DNA of 64,000 bases from Callaeas wilsoni. Lineage: Eukaryota; Chordata; Aves; Passeriformes; Callaeidae. The stretch spans positions 1 through 64,000 of the forward strand of contig VWPU01012704.1 of assembly GCA_013398955.1 (NCBI GenBank), written 5' to 3'. The translations under genes were made by a program, and so were the position numbers. Shown one piece after another: positions 48,656 through 62,345 of this stretch (position 1 is the first letter of the stretch; the number at the start of each line of letters is the position of its first letter). Below the pieces are notes generated by a model that saw nothing but the letters and a program-made list of their open reading frames with translations, was not told where the DNA came from and made no database searches.

Positions 48656-51600
48656 GTATTCAGAATTACCCAGCTTTGACAGTAAATCTTATTCTTAGAT
48701 TTAATCCAACTTAACCCAGTCCAAGATTCTCAATTTTCTCAGATGCACCACGCAGTTCAGAGTCTCATTACTGTATTCACATGACAGTATTTTGCAATTT
48801 ATTTATTCTGAAAATTCTCTGCATCTTCTAATTCATAGTGTAGCTATGTGTTTGATGTTTGGGCTTCCTGATACAGTGTGACAATAATTCCTGATGGAAG
48901 GCACAGCAGGATTTTTTGGGAATGCAAGAAGGGAGAAATCTGAAGAAGCCAAATCAGAGTAACAAAGTATATATTTGGTAGATGATACTGTTTTTACTGC
49001 CTGGTGACATCACAGTCAGACTGTTCTGCACTGCATCTGCTGTGATATACTTTATTTGGCGAAATACAACTCCCATGGTACAGGGTTTCCTACAGCCAAA
49101 ATTGAATATACATGTAGAATTCACTTAGAGAGAAGCTCTAAAAAAAATTCCTACAATAAGTAGGTGTTCCTAGATTAAATACTTGAACCGCTTATTTTGG
49201 AGACCACTTCTCAAACTAACATGGATGCAGGTCATGTTTTCCAAAGAGTAACAGTCTTGACCTCTGTTGGCTGGGCCATAAAATTGTCATGGGAGGCTAT
49301 TGTGGAGTGTGTTCTTTAGGTGAGTGTGTTTCAGTTTGGATCATTGGACTCTCAGATAAAACCTCTCCTTTGGCAGTTTGTAAAGGTTTGTGCTCTTCAG
49401 AAAGTCCATGCAAGTCCAAAAAAAATACCAAAAAAACCTGGAGAAAGGCATTGGCCATGGATTAAGAATCTCGTTTCCAATCAATTCTTTTATGAGGAGC
49501 AGAAAGGAAGGCTGGAGGCAGAGGGAGAGGGAAGCTTACTATGGAGGAAGGGAGGCAACAGAGCTAAATGATGACTTATGAATAATAATTTCTTTTGTTG
49601 TCATGACATTTTATTGCACTTGGACCCAAAGGGCTGTGTCATTATAGGAATTTATGTTCATGTATCATTCAAATGGAAAAAAAGAAATTAACAATTTGTT
49701 TCTAAAATAAAAAGAACATGAAGGAACATCTGCAAGGAAAATGACCTCTTTAATTTAGTCTAGCTTTAATAATGTGTAAAAGTAGGAATTTACTGTCCAA
49801 CTAGTTTGGTGAAATACTGCTCGGTCGCCCTTGGGCTTTATAGTTAGTCAAGCAGAGGAAGCAATCTGCTAGCCATGTTCAAAACTGAAAAAACATGGGT
49901 AAGATTTTAAAAGCTTGGTGTGCTTCCAGAGACTGTGTCACTCAAGATCTTGGTTCTGGTTTTTGAATTAATTACAATTATCCATCACTATCAGAATTCA
50001 TTTAAAGACTCCCTGAGACTTCAACACTGGGCAGGCTGTGTTAGGTTAGATACACAGACTTGAAGAGTTCGTCAGGTGAAACCAGTGTCTGTGGAGCCTG
50101 GGGTGAGAAAACAAGACATCCCACGTCTGTCTAAACTGCATGTTGTATTTGCCTCTTTACTGTCTCATCTCAGAGGTGGGCCTATCCAGTGCCTCTACAT
50201 ATTTCCTCTGAAGCTCCTAGGTTGCTTTCAAAGCTGAGTGACGGCAACACTTGCACTGAAGAGAGCTGGAGTTGGGGTTTGCTGAACCAAAGTTCAGTGT
50301 CTGTGGGTGTTCTCCCAGGTAGGCACTTGTGTGCCCGTGGCAACTGACTTCTCGTGATGTCCACTTTGTGGTGTTGTTCTTGGATGGCTGAAATAGAGAA
50401 CGCTTTTACAGATATTTGCTTCACTTGCCTGACGATGGAATGGTTCCAGTTGTGTAAATAGCTCCTGGTGCTCTTCCAGTTTTTCTCCTCACTACCCCAT
50501 GGAGATGCATTTGCTTAAGCAGGGCATAGTAGGAGAAGAAGCTCTACTGGATTCCTCCTCACAAACCTTCCAGCACATCTCAGGCCTGAGCTACAGCATC
50601 TCTGTCAGTACAGCCTGTGACCTCTCCTTGAACAAAAGGAACCAGTTTTACCACATTAAGTCATGGTTTTGTCTAACAGCACATTAAGAGGGATAACTTA
50701 ACCCATGTGACTCTTGGTAGGACTTGGGCCTCTGGAGACAATCAGTGAATATCCCAATCAACTACACATTTGTCTATCCTTATACAAATCCTGTGAGATA
50801 ACAGTTGCACAGAAAGGAATATTATCTAATTAACACATGCAGTTGGAATCTGATCTTCCATTTTCCTTTGGAATATCCCAGCTGACACTGCACTCACATC
50901 ACTACAGGATTTATGAGGATTACACAAAGGGCTTTTTCCCATACACATGGTGAGTATGAGTTTCATCCATCAATGCAAGCTTGCATAAGCCCTGTGAATG
51001 AAGGGTTAGACGTGACTTTGAAATCCTATCTCAAGTGGCATAAAAAATGGAAAGTGCACAGAATATAATATAAAATGTGTGCATATGAATTTTTTTTCTC
51101 ATGTATATCTGTAGTCTGTAGTTTATGAATGTTACATTGAAGCTGGAAGGTATAACAATTTGTATAACAGTTTTCCTTTGTTTGCTTGATAACTAAACAG
51201 CATGGAAATTAAAAACCATCTTTTGATAGTCTATGTTGGAGTAATAACATCTAAAACTTACTGCTGATTTTATAGGCTTGCTTGCCTCCAAATACCCACA
51301 GTTATAGAGGAAAAGAGTGAAAATTAGTATTTATAATCCCCTGGCTCCTAGTTTTATAGCCACACGCCTAGATGCTTCCGGGAAAAATTATGGAGAAGGG
51401 AAGATGCCTGAGTTCTGGTCTGATATAAATTCCTGAAGTTAAATTTGTTCCTGGAATTATGTTGTTGATGTCTGCTGAAGATAAGACACACTGTTTAAAA
51501 AGTATTTAACCAAAAAAATGAAAGCATTCAGTGCTGACTTGCAAAAATTTCTCTCCTTCTCCACAGGTACTGGAGTTGGTACAGAGTGTCAAACCTGAAT

Positions 51601-51906
51601 AATCCAACCAGCCAAAAGTCAATCAACCTTTCCTACCCAGGGACTATTGTCTGAAATACATGAAGAAAAACCACACTCAAAGAAACAGTACAAAAATGAA
51701 GTGGCTTCTGTCCTTTTATGGCCTTTTAGCTTTGCCAAAGTCTCACTGAGATCTTTGAAAGTGGAAAATACTCAAAGCTTTAGAGTAGAGACCATCTTTC
51801 CTTGTTCTTTCTTTCTCAGCATTAACTTTCTTCTCAAGCCCTTCAGTATCCTTAAACCTTCTTTCTTCAGGAAGTAGCATTAAGAACAGAGAAAGTCTAG
51901 ACAGAA

Positions 51907-51930
51907 CCCCCCCCTCCCCCCCCCCCGCCC
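51907..51930 (+). repeat. C-rich tract (C8-T-C11-G-C3)
   Basis: Twenty-four bases contain only two non-C positions. The minus strand is correspondingly G-rich, with runs of 11 and 8 G, able in principle to form a G-quadruplex, and the plus strand an i-motif. It lies in otherwise AT-rich DNA. Confidence 0.85.
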
Positions 51931-54900
51931 TATTCCAGGGGCCACAGAGACAGGATAAGCAGTAGAAGAATAACAAATAGAAGACTATTCATGAAGAGCT
52001 GATCTTTGGCATCTGCTGGCATTTCCATAGAGGTGGAAATCATGCCAATTCTTGGGTTCTGTACAAAACAGTGCAAAAGAAAGGCCGGCAACATCCTCAC
52101 TGTCTTTAGAAGAGCTGTCCTAGTGCAGAGAAAGCTGCTAAAACCAAGATTGCAAGAGAAGGAGGTTTTCAGTCCAGCTTGTGTATTTTTAATGGAGACA
52201 TAATTTGAAGGAATGGTGAGCACTGACCTGGAAAATCAGTTTCTAACTGAGATATCTATGAGGTAGAACCAAAATTCTCCAGTTAGTTTCAGCAGTTGAG
52301 CCTACAAAATGCGAATTCAATTGCTCGGAGAATTCCTAATGGTTAAAAAATATCTTGTCTCCTAGGCTAGATACTGATCAGGATGCTTTGCTTGAATAAT
52401 TTCTGAAAAATAAGACCCTATAAAACATAATATATTTGCTGGTAAGGAGATATTAATTGCATTTGTACCTCATTCTGTCCAGCTGGATTAAGTTCTTGCT
52501 GAGCACATCAGACAGCTTTTATTTGCTTCTTGTCATGCTAAATAAGAAGGCATTTAATGCTAGAAAATAGCTTTAAAACTATATAAATCTTTGCAGCTGC
52601 AAAAGGACCCATTCAGACTGAAAACCCTTGCTTTTTAAAACAAACTCACTTTGTTAACATATTTTCAAGCCAAATATCCAAAGAAATGTTTTACCCTTGC
52701 TGTCTTTTTTCCCATCTTACATGATAACCTTGTTCACTTATTGCAGTATACTTGAATTAGATTACAGTTCTTCACTTTTTGCTCAATGCACTGTACTTTA
52801 AGCATGGCAAAGTCTCATTAAAGCAATAAATGTAAGCTTCAGGCCACTCTCTTAGTAACTTTGTATGGCAAGAGAACTGATGCATGTCTTTCACTACGGA
52901 GTGATGTAGAACAATAAAAATCTCAGGAAAGTTAAATGGACAAGCCTGGATCAGATATTCCCTCAAAAATGTCATCATTCCATAAACCTGAGAAGCTCAA
53001 CAGCACACTTTACATGCCAAAAATTTAATCATTTAGAAGTGGGAGCACAGCCTAGATTTAGCCAAGTCCAGGCTTTAGAATTTAGCAACATAATGCATGG
53101 CTTATAACAAGATATCTGACAGATATAAATTTTTATCTGTTCATATTTGCCACGTACAGATGTAGACTTTATATTTTACTTTCATAATTAAGTTTTCATA
53201 ATGAAAATGTTTCTGGATCACATGAGTTGCCTAGTTCAAATATCCTGTTAAAGAAATGTAACTCCTCATTTTAGAAAATGTGGAGTATTTTCCTGTCTAA
53301 AAAGCTCATTAGTGCTAGAAGTTTTTTCAGACTATCCACAAATTGAATTACAGACTATATTTTGAAGAAAAAAAATCATGAATTGTGAGGAAAAAGGATC
53401 GATTTAGCAATTCAATCATAAATACTAAATGAAGAAAGACAAGAGAGAGCTGCATCTGGAAACCACGTGTGTTAAAAAAGGATGCTCATTCCAACACGGG
53501 CCTCTGGCTTAGGCCTCTCTGTTTAGTTCTGTTCATTCTTGAGGTCTAATGGGCATAAGCTTCATTGTTAACTCTAAATTCAGATATTACCAGGATTTAT
53601 ATAATCTGTGGACAAATTCTATTACCAAATGAGTTGGTTGCTCCACTCCCAGAAAAGATTTGATTTCCTGAGTCCTTGCATGCAGTGATTTCCCATTCTC
53701 TGTGTTACAGAGATCCATGACAGCAGATTTCAAGGTGATTATCAGCCATCAACCAGTTTTTCCACCCTGAAGTCACAAATTAGCTTTTCTGGCTGATGTT
53801 AATCTGAGACATACCTTTTAAGTAGGAGCCAAGATAATACAACCAAGTTCATTTGAATGTTAATTTAAGGAACTATTTGAAAGCACGTCACTAGAACAAA
53901 TAAAGGAAAAATATAGGGGGCACCTGTATGCAGACTGAAAATTAACTACTCTGCCAGCTTCTTGCTGGATTGGCCTAAATATTTCTGTATCGCCAATTGC
54001 ATTTAATAGGAATATTTGGATTTAATTTGATTGGTATTGCAATGTCATCTGCATAAATCTTTTTTCAATCTTCATTTCATGTGTGCTTTGCTCAGTCAAG
54101 GCCTAGAAACAAAGAAGAATTCTTTTAAAATGAACAGAAACAAATTCCAAGGATGAGAAGATATCCCTCAGGAGTTTCAAAGGAACTTGTATTGAGTAAT
54201 ATTATCAGGAATTCTACAGGCAACATTAATTGCTACCATTCCCAAACACTTGAAAAATCAGTCATTGGCTTACATGAGACTCAAAATCTATAATATTTTC
54301 CAAGCATGGTTTTCAGATATCTTCTATTTGCTTTTTATTGCTGAAGTTGCTATGGTTTGAATTTCCAAGCTTTTCTCTGCCACATCCTGTAAGCTGATGT
54401 TTTATCTATGTTTAACGGAAACTGATCTTATATGAACGTACAACTTGGAGCTGAATTTTCAGAAATCTGTCAGCTATTGTAAGTCTTGAGATAATATGAT
54501 GAGACTTGGAGTTACAGAGGCAGGTAAGAAACCACCTTATGGCATTTTGCTTCTGTGATTCAGAGATCACTTGAGAGGTTCCCTTCCCAAAAGACCAAAT
54601 GTGTTACTGCAAAACCTAAGACCCGTTCCATAAAAACCTTGCTCCAAAGATTGGACCATACCAGTTTGTCAGGGCCCAAGAATTCATCCCCTGGGATCTT
54701 TTCATCACAGCTGTGGAGTTCTGCATCTTGTGGTACAGTGAAGCTGGCAGACAGCTCCACTTGCTGTCTCCCTGTACGAGAAGAAATAAACCCCAGAATG
54801 TGTGAGGGACCAGAGTACAGTACTGCCAGACTGATGCTTAAAAAGCTCATTATCTATGAAATGCATTGCACTTCCTTCATTAGTTTGTAAGAATTGGGAA

Positions 54901-57345
54901 TCCAAGGTAATTGTATGATGTCTTCCTTACAACAGTCTTTGCATACTTATCTTCTCAATAGTTTTCAGGGAATTGGTATTAGAGCTTCCTATAAACTGGG
55001 AGACAGGACACAGAGATAGATTACCTTGGACAAATCTTCAAAAGAGCTGAACCTGGGCCATCACCAGACCACACACTTGTTCCTAACCCAGACAGGTGGA
55101 ATTCACTCTTTGTTTCCCTTTCACAAAGACAGAGCTCCTTATGATTACACTTGGAGTTTCAACTGCACTTTTACTTCCTCTCAAAGAAGACAGTAGAGTT
55201 GTAGCAGATTAATCTGACTTTTATTTCGATCAGGCAAGTAACCTGACTTTTGAACTGACCCGCTGTGATTTCTGAGTTGAGGAAAAACACAAAAGGTTTT
55301 TATTAAAACCGAAATACTTAGCTTTTTTGAAACACCCTGCTCGGTATTTGCTTTCTACACACAAAACTTGTTTTTCTTTTATCCTTCCAAAACATTTTGA
55401 TGAAAAAGATCCTCAAGCCTTACTATTCAGCAATTGGGCCTTTAAAAACAAATTTTGGATAATATGAGTTTTTATAACACATTTATATATTTCTTTCTTG
55501 GATTAGTGTATTTAAGGGGCTGTGAGGAGCTGAGGGGACTGACTGCTTTTTCTAAACCACATGGGGTTCTTTTGGCATTAGTGATGAAGCTGTTCTATGC
55601 CAGATAACTAAGGCTTATGAACAAAGATACTTGATTTAAAAGTTCACGCACAGGGTACAGAAACACCGGTGGTGTGAGCAGGCTTTCTTCTCCTCGCCTC
55701 TTTTAAACCCTTAAACACTTCTTTTCCCAGCCACAGCTAACTCCAGCTAAGGGGCTTATACATGCCTGAAGAAAGCAAAATGTCTGTGCTTCTGCTCCTC
55801 CAGCAAACCTGGACTCAGGTCTTGTGGCAAGCCCCATTTACTGCTTAATTCTTTTTACAGGTAGCAGGTATTAAACAAGCTTCTTGCAGCAGCTGTTCTG
55901 GGAAGCACTGGCATGGCTGGGATCCCCGGGCTGAAATGCTCCGAGGTATTTACTGACTCTGCGCAGCTGAAGAGCCTCCAGGTCACAGCAGCCAGACTGG
56001 CTCTGGGCTCCTGGTGTTAGCAGCCAAATGTGAAAACAAATCAAAATATATGTCCAGGATCTGAATTTTAGACTAAGTAGGAAATATGCCCAGATCAAAA
56101 ACCTCTGCGGTGGCGCACCCAGGAAGGTTCTGTTTAGGTCTTGAGCCCTTTTCAAAACATGCTTGTTTTCCTTAAATTTAATTCAACTTTTGAAATGTAG
56201 AATATAATTTCAAACTGGAATTGGAAACATATTTGCTTATGACTCAAAAAGATAAATTGATGGGTTTTTTCCCCTCCAGTTTTGTATTTTAGTTGAAACT
56301 ACTTTTCAGATTCTTTTTCCTATTTTGGTAACTCTCAAGTTTGGGGTTTTTAAATTTTTATTTATTTTTAAGCAATTTTAGAAATTAAGTATTTACTGAA
56401 AAGCATTAGCCAGCACTGGAAAATCACTTTGGAAGGAAATATAATGAAAAATGTTCTCAAAGAAAACACTGAAAAGGAACCAGCAAACATCCTACTGCAA
56501 GGTGGACAGAAATATGAAAAAAATATAGACTTCATTAGACATATCAATTCCTCATAATACCTTAATCTAATAATCAGGCTGACTAAAGGCCTTGTGTCCT
56601 TTAGTGAAAAGAAGGATGTAAGAAATGCTGAAGTTCTGGTTCACTGCCTTCTCTCAGACACTTCAGTTTTATATTATAGCCTCTGCTGTATTTTTTTATT
56701 ATTATTATTTTTAATTCTAGGCCACTTTAACTTCCTTATCCAGGGACTAGAGTTTTATGGATTGAGCAGACAATGTACCAGCAGCTGAAGTTAAAATTAT
56801 TCACTTCTTGTAATATAGAAAAAACAGGTCATTTGGAATGGAAAGCTTTTACAATCTTTGTAACTAAGACAGGCAAGGTGGTTCTCAACATTTTCCATCC
56901 ACAGGATAACTAAGACACTTGAATTTGTCTGTCTGGCTTGGGAATCAACTAGAAGCAGTTCTGATAGGAGCATAAAGATGGCTGAGCTTTCAAAGAGTGG
57001 ATGGGATTTCAGGCAATACTGGAAACAGTAATTCACTCATTTTTATGGAGTCAGATCATAACAGAGCATGGTGCTGTATATAGAAAACACACAGACACAA
57101 TGAGGTTGTGAAGTAGTTTGTACAGAAAATCTCCCAGTGAAAGCTATTCAAGCACTAACACGATTTTTTAAGCCTCCCCTGCTTATTTTTCAGCACAATA
57201 TGGTATCTTTGGAGAAATGTTAATGGTCAGGCTGCCTGTGCTATTGGAAGTGCTCTCACCTGGCCATGGCTCTGCAGAGGCAGCAAGGCTAAACCACAGG
57301 ACTTAGCTCTGCCATTGGCAGCCACAATAAAGGACAAACCATAAT

Positions 57346-57435
57346 TGCCCCTGTCCATGTCAGGGGGGTTGGAGCTAGAGTTCTTTAAGAAAAACCTTCC
57401 AACCCAAACCTTTCTAAGATTCTATTATTCTATAA
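57346..57435 (+). mobile_element. CR1 LINE 3' tail fragment, plus strand
   Basis: Only the last 90 bases of a CR1 remain: the 'ccctgtccatgtcagggggg' block, the GTTGGAGCTAGAG block, the CCTTCCAACCCAAACC block and a degenerate ATTCTATT tail. This is severe 5' truncation, typical of CR1. No ORF2 sequence is left. Confidence 0.85.
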
Positions 57436-57739
57436 CTAGTACTTAGAGATATTCAAATTACTTCCATATTATGGTGCTGCCTGGCCTTTTCCCCCATTTT
57501 AATCCCTCTTTTTACTGTCTGTCAGAACGCATGCACTGCACCAGATGAAGTCTTGCCATGACCTTGCAGCCAGGCACTTTTTCCTTCATTCTCTGTGGAT
57601 CCCATGTGCCTTCACACAGGTCTGCAACACCAGCAGCTCACAGTCATGCTGTGAGTTTCCACTCTGCAGTCTGCGTCTCTTCTTTGTTGCTTTCAAACCC
57701 TCAGCATCCAACCATTCCAGTAGAAAGTTTTATTACTGC
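57436..57739. other. Spacer between two CR1 pieces
   Basis: Immediately downstream of the short CR1 tail. No clear similarity is seen, although the far part may be the decayed 3' continuation of the old CR1 that begins near 57740. The first half of the 130-codon frame at 57545-57937 lies here. Confidence 0.4.
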
Positions 57740-58320
57740 CTAAATGAGTCTTCTCACTTTTCATGGCATGGAATTTTCTCCCATTTCTATCTCTCTGACA
57801 AAAGGCTTTCCAATTCTTTTTTTATGGCATCCCCATCTTTCACTACAGTGACAATGGCTTCCAATGCTGTGTTGTCATGTTTTATTAGCTCACTTCTGGG
57901 TTTCTGTGCCAAGGTCGTAATGAAAACTTTACATTAAGTTAGTCCAGGTTTGATCCTTGAGAAATCCCACTGCAATGTCTGTGTGATCCAAGGTTTCTCG
58001 TTTAGGTACAGCTTGTCATCGTCCATCTTTAGCCAAGTTCCAGTTCTTGTATTAGTTGTCTACAGCCCAAGAAACTTCCTGTGACCCAGTCTCAAATACT
58101 TTGCTGAAGTCCAGATATTTATTGCATTTTGCTCATGAGAAATTGAAGCGTTTTATCAAAGGGAGATTGAGTATCTTTAATAGAAACATCTGGGACAATC
58201 TGTGGTTTTGTCATATTTTCATTAGATTTCTTTTCCTTAATTGTTTTGAATTTATTACTTCTTCAAAATTTTCTTCAAGCCTTAAGTAATGTCATTAAGA
58301 GTATAATGGCCTTATCTTCT
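57740..58320 (-). mobile_element. Old, strongly decayed CR1/L3-type LINE, minus strand
   Basis: Several blocks typical of the reverse complement of a CR1 ORF2 reverse-transcriptase region follow one another in the right order on the plus strand: the 'ttttattagctcactt' block, the 'gatccttgagaaatcccact' block, the 'caaatactttgctgaagtcc' block, the 'atcaaagggagattgag' block and a 'ttttccttaattgttttgaa' block. Every block carries substitutions and small indels, so the copy is much older than those at 5196 or 12966. No open ORF2 remains. Boundaries are approximate; the T-run at 58322 lies just beyond it. Confidence 0.6.
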
Positions 58321-58321
58321 C

Positions 58322-58345
58322 TTTTTTTTTTCTTTTTTTTTTTTT
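58322..58345 (+). repeat. Poly(T) tract with one C
   Basis: Ten T, one C and thirteen T, followed by AACAG. It resembles a strong 3' splice-site pyrimidine tract, but the following sequence shows no convincing exon. Confidence 0.9.
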
Positions 58346-61261
58346 AACAGCCTAGAATGACAGGAGTCCCAGATAACTGGCTTGTTTTAGGAAGGAATAA
58401 ATACAACAAATCTTTATGTGACACCGTTTTGCAAAATGAACTATTTTTGTGACTCGGATCCCATTAGCCTCGGTGTATACCTGTTATAGGGCACTCCTAA
58501 ATTTTCAATCTACATCTGGCATAAGTAAGACTAAAATGATATCATAAATTGACAAAAAACAAAAGACTACAGTTAGTGAATTTGAAGTTAAAGGATTCTT
58601 GTCATAAGAAACTGGAAATTGTGTATTCATCTCTATCACGAAAAAGGTCATTTGATCACTGTAAGCAGTGAGGCAAAAGATGCCTTAAATTAGATGTGGG
58701 CTTTGGTGAAAATGCAAGATGAGCATGTTACATTCAGAAGAAGAAGACAGTAGATATTCTCTTTTTATAATACACAGTATAAAGCCCACTTGTGATATTT
58801 TTACTTTTGTTTACACCAATGGACCTCTGATGATTTCGGAATTACTTTTGACCAACGCCTCTGATGGATGCCCTAACCAAGACAGGCGGTATATGTCTGA
58901 TCAGATACTTCACCCTCCTTACAAATACGTTATTGAAAATTATACACGTTCACACGTATTTGGCATCAATGTAGAGCCTTTTTTTTTCATCAGAATATCC
59001 TTAACTACTTTCTTAGAAAATTTCTAATTCAGTTCTTTGAGCCCACTCAAAACCTTGAGGGCAGACATAGATAAAACCACAGACCAGAGAGGCACTTTCC
59101 AAGCCATCACAATAGGAACTTTGATTTATTCAGTTTATTTCTCTCCTGATGATGGCTCCTCTCCTGATCTGCTCAAGGGAGCACAGCACATGTCTTCTTG
59201 CACTGGGGAATCAGGAGCTGCAACAAACTCTTGGCCATTTCAACTCCTGTTAAGTTGTTTGGATCCCACAGCCAGATTAGACGAATATCATCCTTCATTT
59301 CTGCTTCTAAACATTACTGTTCATATGGAATAAGATTTGTTATAAAAGTCCATTTTTGTGGAAGACAGAAAGGATTTAAGGCCATCACCCACCTTCATTG
59401 CCCTTGAAATGTGTGTGATGCCAGGTCTGAGGTCACCTGGGTAGAATATATAGATACTTGGTTTCTCAGGAGTCGTATAAAAGAATTAAAAATTGAACAA
59501 ACCCAGTGTTGCAGTGAAAATGAAATAATTATATTAATGTGCTTTAGGGCAACTGATGTTAGATTAGAGCTAATCAATTAGCCACGCAGAATATGTAATA
59601 GCCACTTAACAGGACATCATACAGAGGTAACAGATGGATTTTTGAAGAATAACAAAGAGACTTAGACACCAGATACATTGACTCTCATTATCTCTTCACA
59701 CGTTTTATAACCACAGAGCAGCTCCCTTGGCTGGCATACACTGACTCGGGTCAGCCGAGCTGAGTGGAACTAAACAGATTTACGAGAGCTTGCAGTCAAT
59801 TCCTTACACCTCTTTTTCCTCTCATGCTGCTTACACAACTTAGTTTTACTTGCAATTTCAATCTTTTTGGGCGGCCTCTACAATTTATAAGAGGGAATTT
59901 TATGCAGAAATAATTTATTAAAAATAAATCATTCCACTATAAAGGTTAAAGTTTTCTTGGTTGAACATCTCCTACCTTCCTTGCACCTACACTTGGTGAT
60001 CTATGAATTTCTTCACATCTGACTATGCTGGGGAAAGGACATTATTATTTTTCCATTTTCTCTTCACATCAAAATATGCCATTTTTTAAAAAAATTTCTC
60101 TGAATGCTTGCATATATGAGTTGTTCTGCTGACTCTGTTATTATGTGGAAGCAAAAAACGTTGCAGAGAACCAGTCCTCTGTGAATAGTCAAAAATGCTT
60201 AAAAGTACATTATAGCCCATTATAGGCCCTAGATATTAGACTCAAATTTCTGAATGAGCCAGCTTGAAATCTAATGTGAGCACCCACATTTCTGCATCTA
60301 ACTTTGATAATTGTAGCTGACATTCCTGCAATGACAGCTTGCACACTCAAATACTTTTCATAGCCCACAGAGAGGTTTTTCCATGCTTTTTATCAAACCA
60401 AGCAGAGAGAAAGAAAAAGGATTTAAAATTATTGATTTATTTAATGTTTCCCAGAACTCCTTTGCTATTTCTTTATATTTCAATCCATCAGGAGGAATAG
60501 TGAGAAAAGGTTAAAACAATTGAAGGTGATGAAAGTCTTCACGGTAATGTAGATATCAGTTTTTATGAAGCTCTCAAAAAAGTACTGACATGGAAAATTT
60601 CAGTAATAATATAATAGCTTTAATAATTTTGTTATTTTTAACTCAAACATATTCTGGATTTATATATCTACCAAAAAAAAAGGGTATCTCTAATATGCAT
60701 TATGAGCAACAATATATAGTTGTGTACTTTCACATAAAATCGTTTAATATATACATTTTTAAATGAGGAAGGCATTTCATCCTCCAGTGTTTTAGGCTGG
60801 TAAGAAAACTATTAGAAAGTGAAGGATTAATTCTGATAAGGACTGAATGCTTTGAACATTAAAACTGCCACGGGTTTGTACAAAGTGGTTTGTTTTAATC
60901 ATTCTTAGCAAGTATGTCCTGGATTGCTAAATATGATTTTAATTTATAATGGTATTAACACAGCAGTTTGTTGCATTGTCACTTTTGGGAACTATGAAAT
61001 GAGACATGAGAGTTACCGGATTTGTTCACAGGCACATGGGAAAGTTTCATCACAAAAAATCTTTCTCTTGGGACTGAACAGTTCAGACTTGGATTTTTAA
61101 AATAAAACAGGGTGGGTACTAAATATTTCAGTAAAATTCTGTTTTGTATTGGAGCTTCTGTTGGAAGAAGAGCCTAGAGACTGTGAATTTGAATTTAAGC
61201 TTTATGTTTGTTGTTTGTATTGCTACAGAAAATCTCAAGTGTGCACTGGGATCCCACTGAC
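58346..61261. other. Unique AT-rich stretch
   Basis: No gene or repeat family recognised. Frames at 58719-59027 and 59037-59333 (plus) lie next to each other but show no family motif. Confidence 0.5.
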
Positions 61262-61345
61262 AAACCTATATCCTCATAGCAACCATTCTGTCTGCAAAGT
61301 ACTTATCCTTATTTCTCCACCTGAAGAAATAAACTGAAGAATAAA
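61262..61345 (-). mobile_element. MIR-like SINE relic, minus strand
   Basis: On the plus strand the words 'atcctcatagcaacc', 'gcaaagtacttatcc' and 'tgaagaaataaactgaag' follow in the same order and spacing as the reverse complement of the MIR core and 3' region (atcctcacaacaacc ... gtaggtactattatcc ... gatgaggaaactgagg). Divergence is high, as expected for a SINE that predates the bird-mammal split. It is too short for certainty. Confidence 0.45.
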
Positions 61346-62231
61346 TCAGGGAATTGCTCTAACTACATCATGAGTGTTGTGTGAAACTACAAAACTGGAA
61401 CATAGAAAGTTCCACCTGAACATGATGAAGAACTTCTTTACTGTGATATCACATTTCTGTGATAGAGACTTCCTAATATAAGCCTAATTTTTAGGATTTT
61501 TTTTCCATTTGTTTAATCTTTAATTCCTGTAGGCTTTTGACATCCACCACAGCATGCCACAGTCTACACCACAGTTTAACTCAGCACTGTGTGAGCAGAT
61601 GTTTTCCTGGGACCTGACACTGGGTAATTTTTTGACACTTAACTGTTTCTTGCATCACAGGAAAAAACAAACAGCCATCTCCAATGTGGTGTGATCAGGA
61701 GTAGCAGAGAGAAACTGTATGATGTACAGATGTGATGAAGAACCTAAAGGACAGCTACTATCACAAAAGTAACTAACAAAGAACATAGACAACCTCAACG
61801 CTTTCCTTTATAACAGCAATGGCTCAGAAATGCTGTTTGTTCAAACTGTTCGGGATCCTATGACTTTATTCATGACCTCCACTTCCAATTGCTCTGTGAG
61901 TACATTTACTTGTCAGGAAAAGTCTGTTCTTTAGCATCGTCACTCTGAAATTGCATCACAGTGGACAAAAGAGTTGGAGTCTTGGACTTTCCGCACACTG
62001 AGAAGGAAAGTTCTGTAAAATGCATGGAATGATTTTGAGGTGTGTGGCAGAGAAAAGGCAGGTGGATGTTTTGGCAGTACCACCTAGTTGGTGTCAGGGA
62101 TAGGGATTGGGTATTCCACCCACAAAACCCCATGCCAGCTGGGTCAGCATGGCAGGCAGAGCACCCATTTCTATGGATGTACACTCAGAATTGTCTCCAG
62201 ATTGTCCCATTTCCAGATTGTGGCAAAGCGG
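61346..62231. other. Unique stretch without recognisable gene
   Basis: AT-rich DNA with no repeat I can name. The frame at 61906-62184 (minus) shows no motif. Confidence 0.45.
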
Positions 62232-62345
62232 TGCTGAGTAGTACTCAGCCATAGCAAACATCTCCCCACCATTTCCATTCCTGAGAGTTTCGTGAGCCTC
62301 ACAACAGCCCTGCTGTTCCTCAGGTGAATACGTCTCACAGGTTTC
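62232..62345 (+). mobile_element. Possible MIR-like relic
   Basis: On the minus strand the words 'gggctgttgtgaggc' and 'accgctttgcc' occur in the order of the MIR core (GGGTTGTTGTGAGGAT ... AAGCGCTTTG). The minus-strand reading matches the MIR sense direction, so the strand given here should be taken as uncertain. Only about 30 informative bases agree; a chance match cannot be excluded. Confidence 0.25.

Larger units (their letters stand above)
44905..57345. other. Long unique AT-rich stretch
   Basis: No gene or recognisable interspersed repeat apart from simple sequence: two pyrimidine tracts (45936-46043), an AAAT-rich run (46783-46810), a 19-base A-run (48637-48655) and a C-rich tract (51907-51930). 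Frames at 47729-48061, 54555-54890 and 54560-54850 have no family resemblance. A weak MIR-like match near 50763-50820 is too short to call. Confidence 0.5.

Noticed and set aside
50763..50820. MIR-like words (atcctgtgagata, gcacagaaagg)
   Set aside because: Only two short words agree and the middle part is missing; too weak to call.
54662..54771. Exon-like segment on the minus strand with acceptor TACAG and 36 open codons
   Set aside because: The donor (GTATGG) is weak, the frame is short, and the opposite strand is equally open.
57545..57937. 130-codon plus-strand open frame
   Set aside because: Its second half lies antisense to the old CR1; no protein family resemblance.
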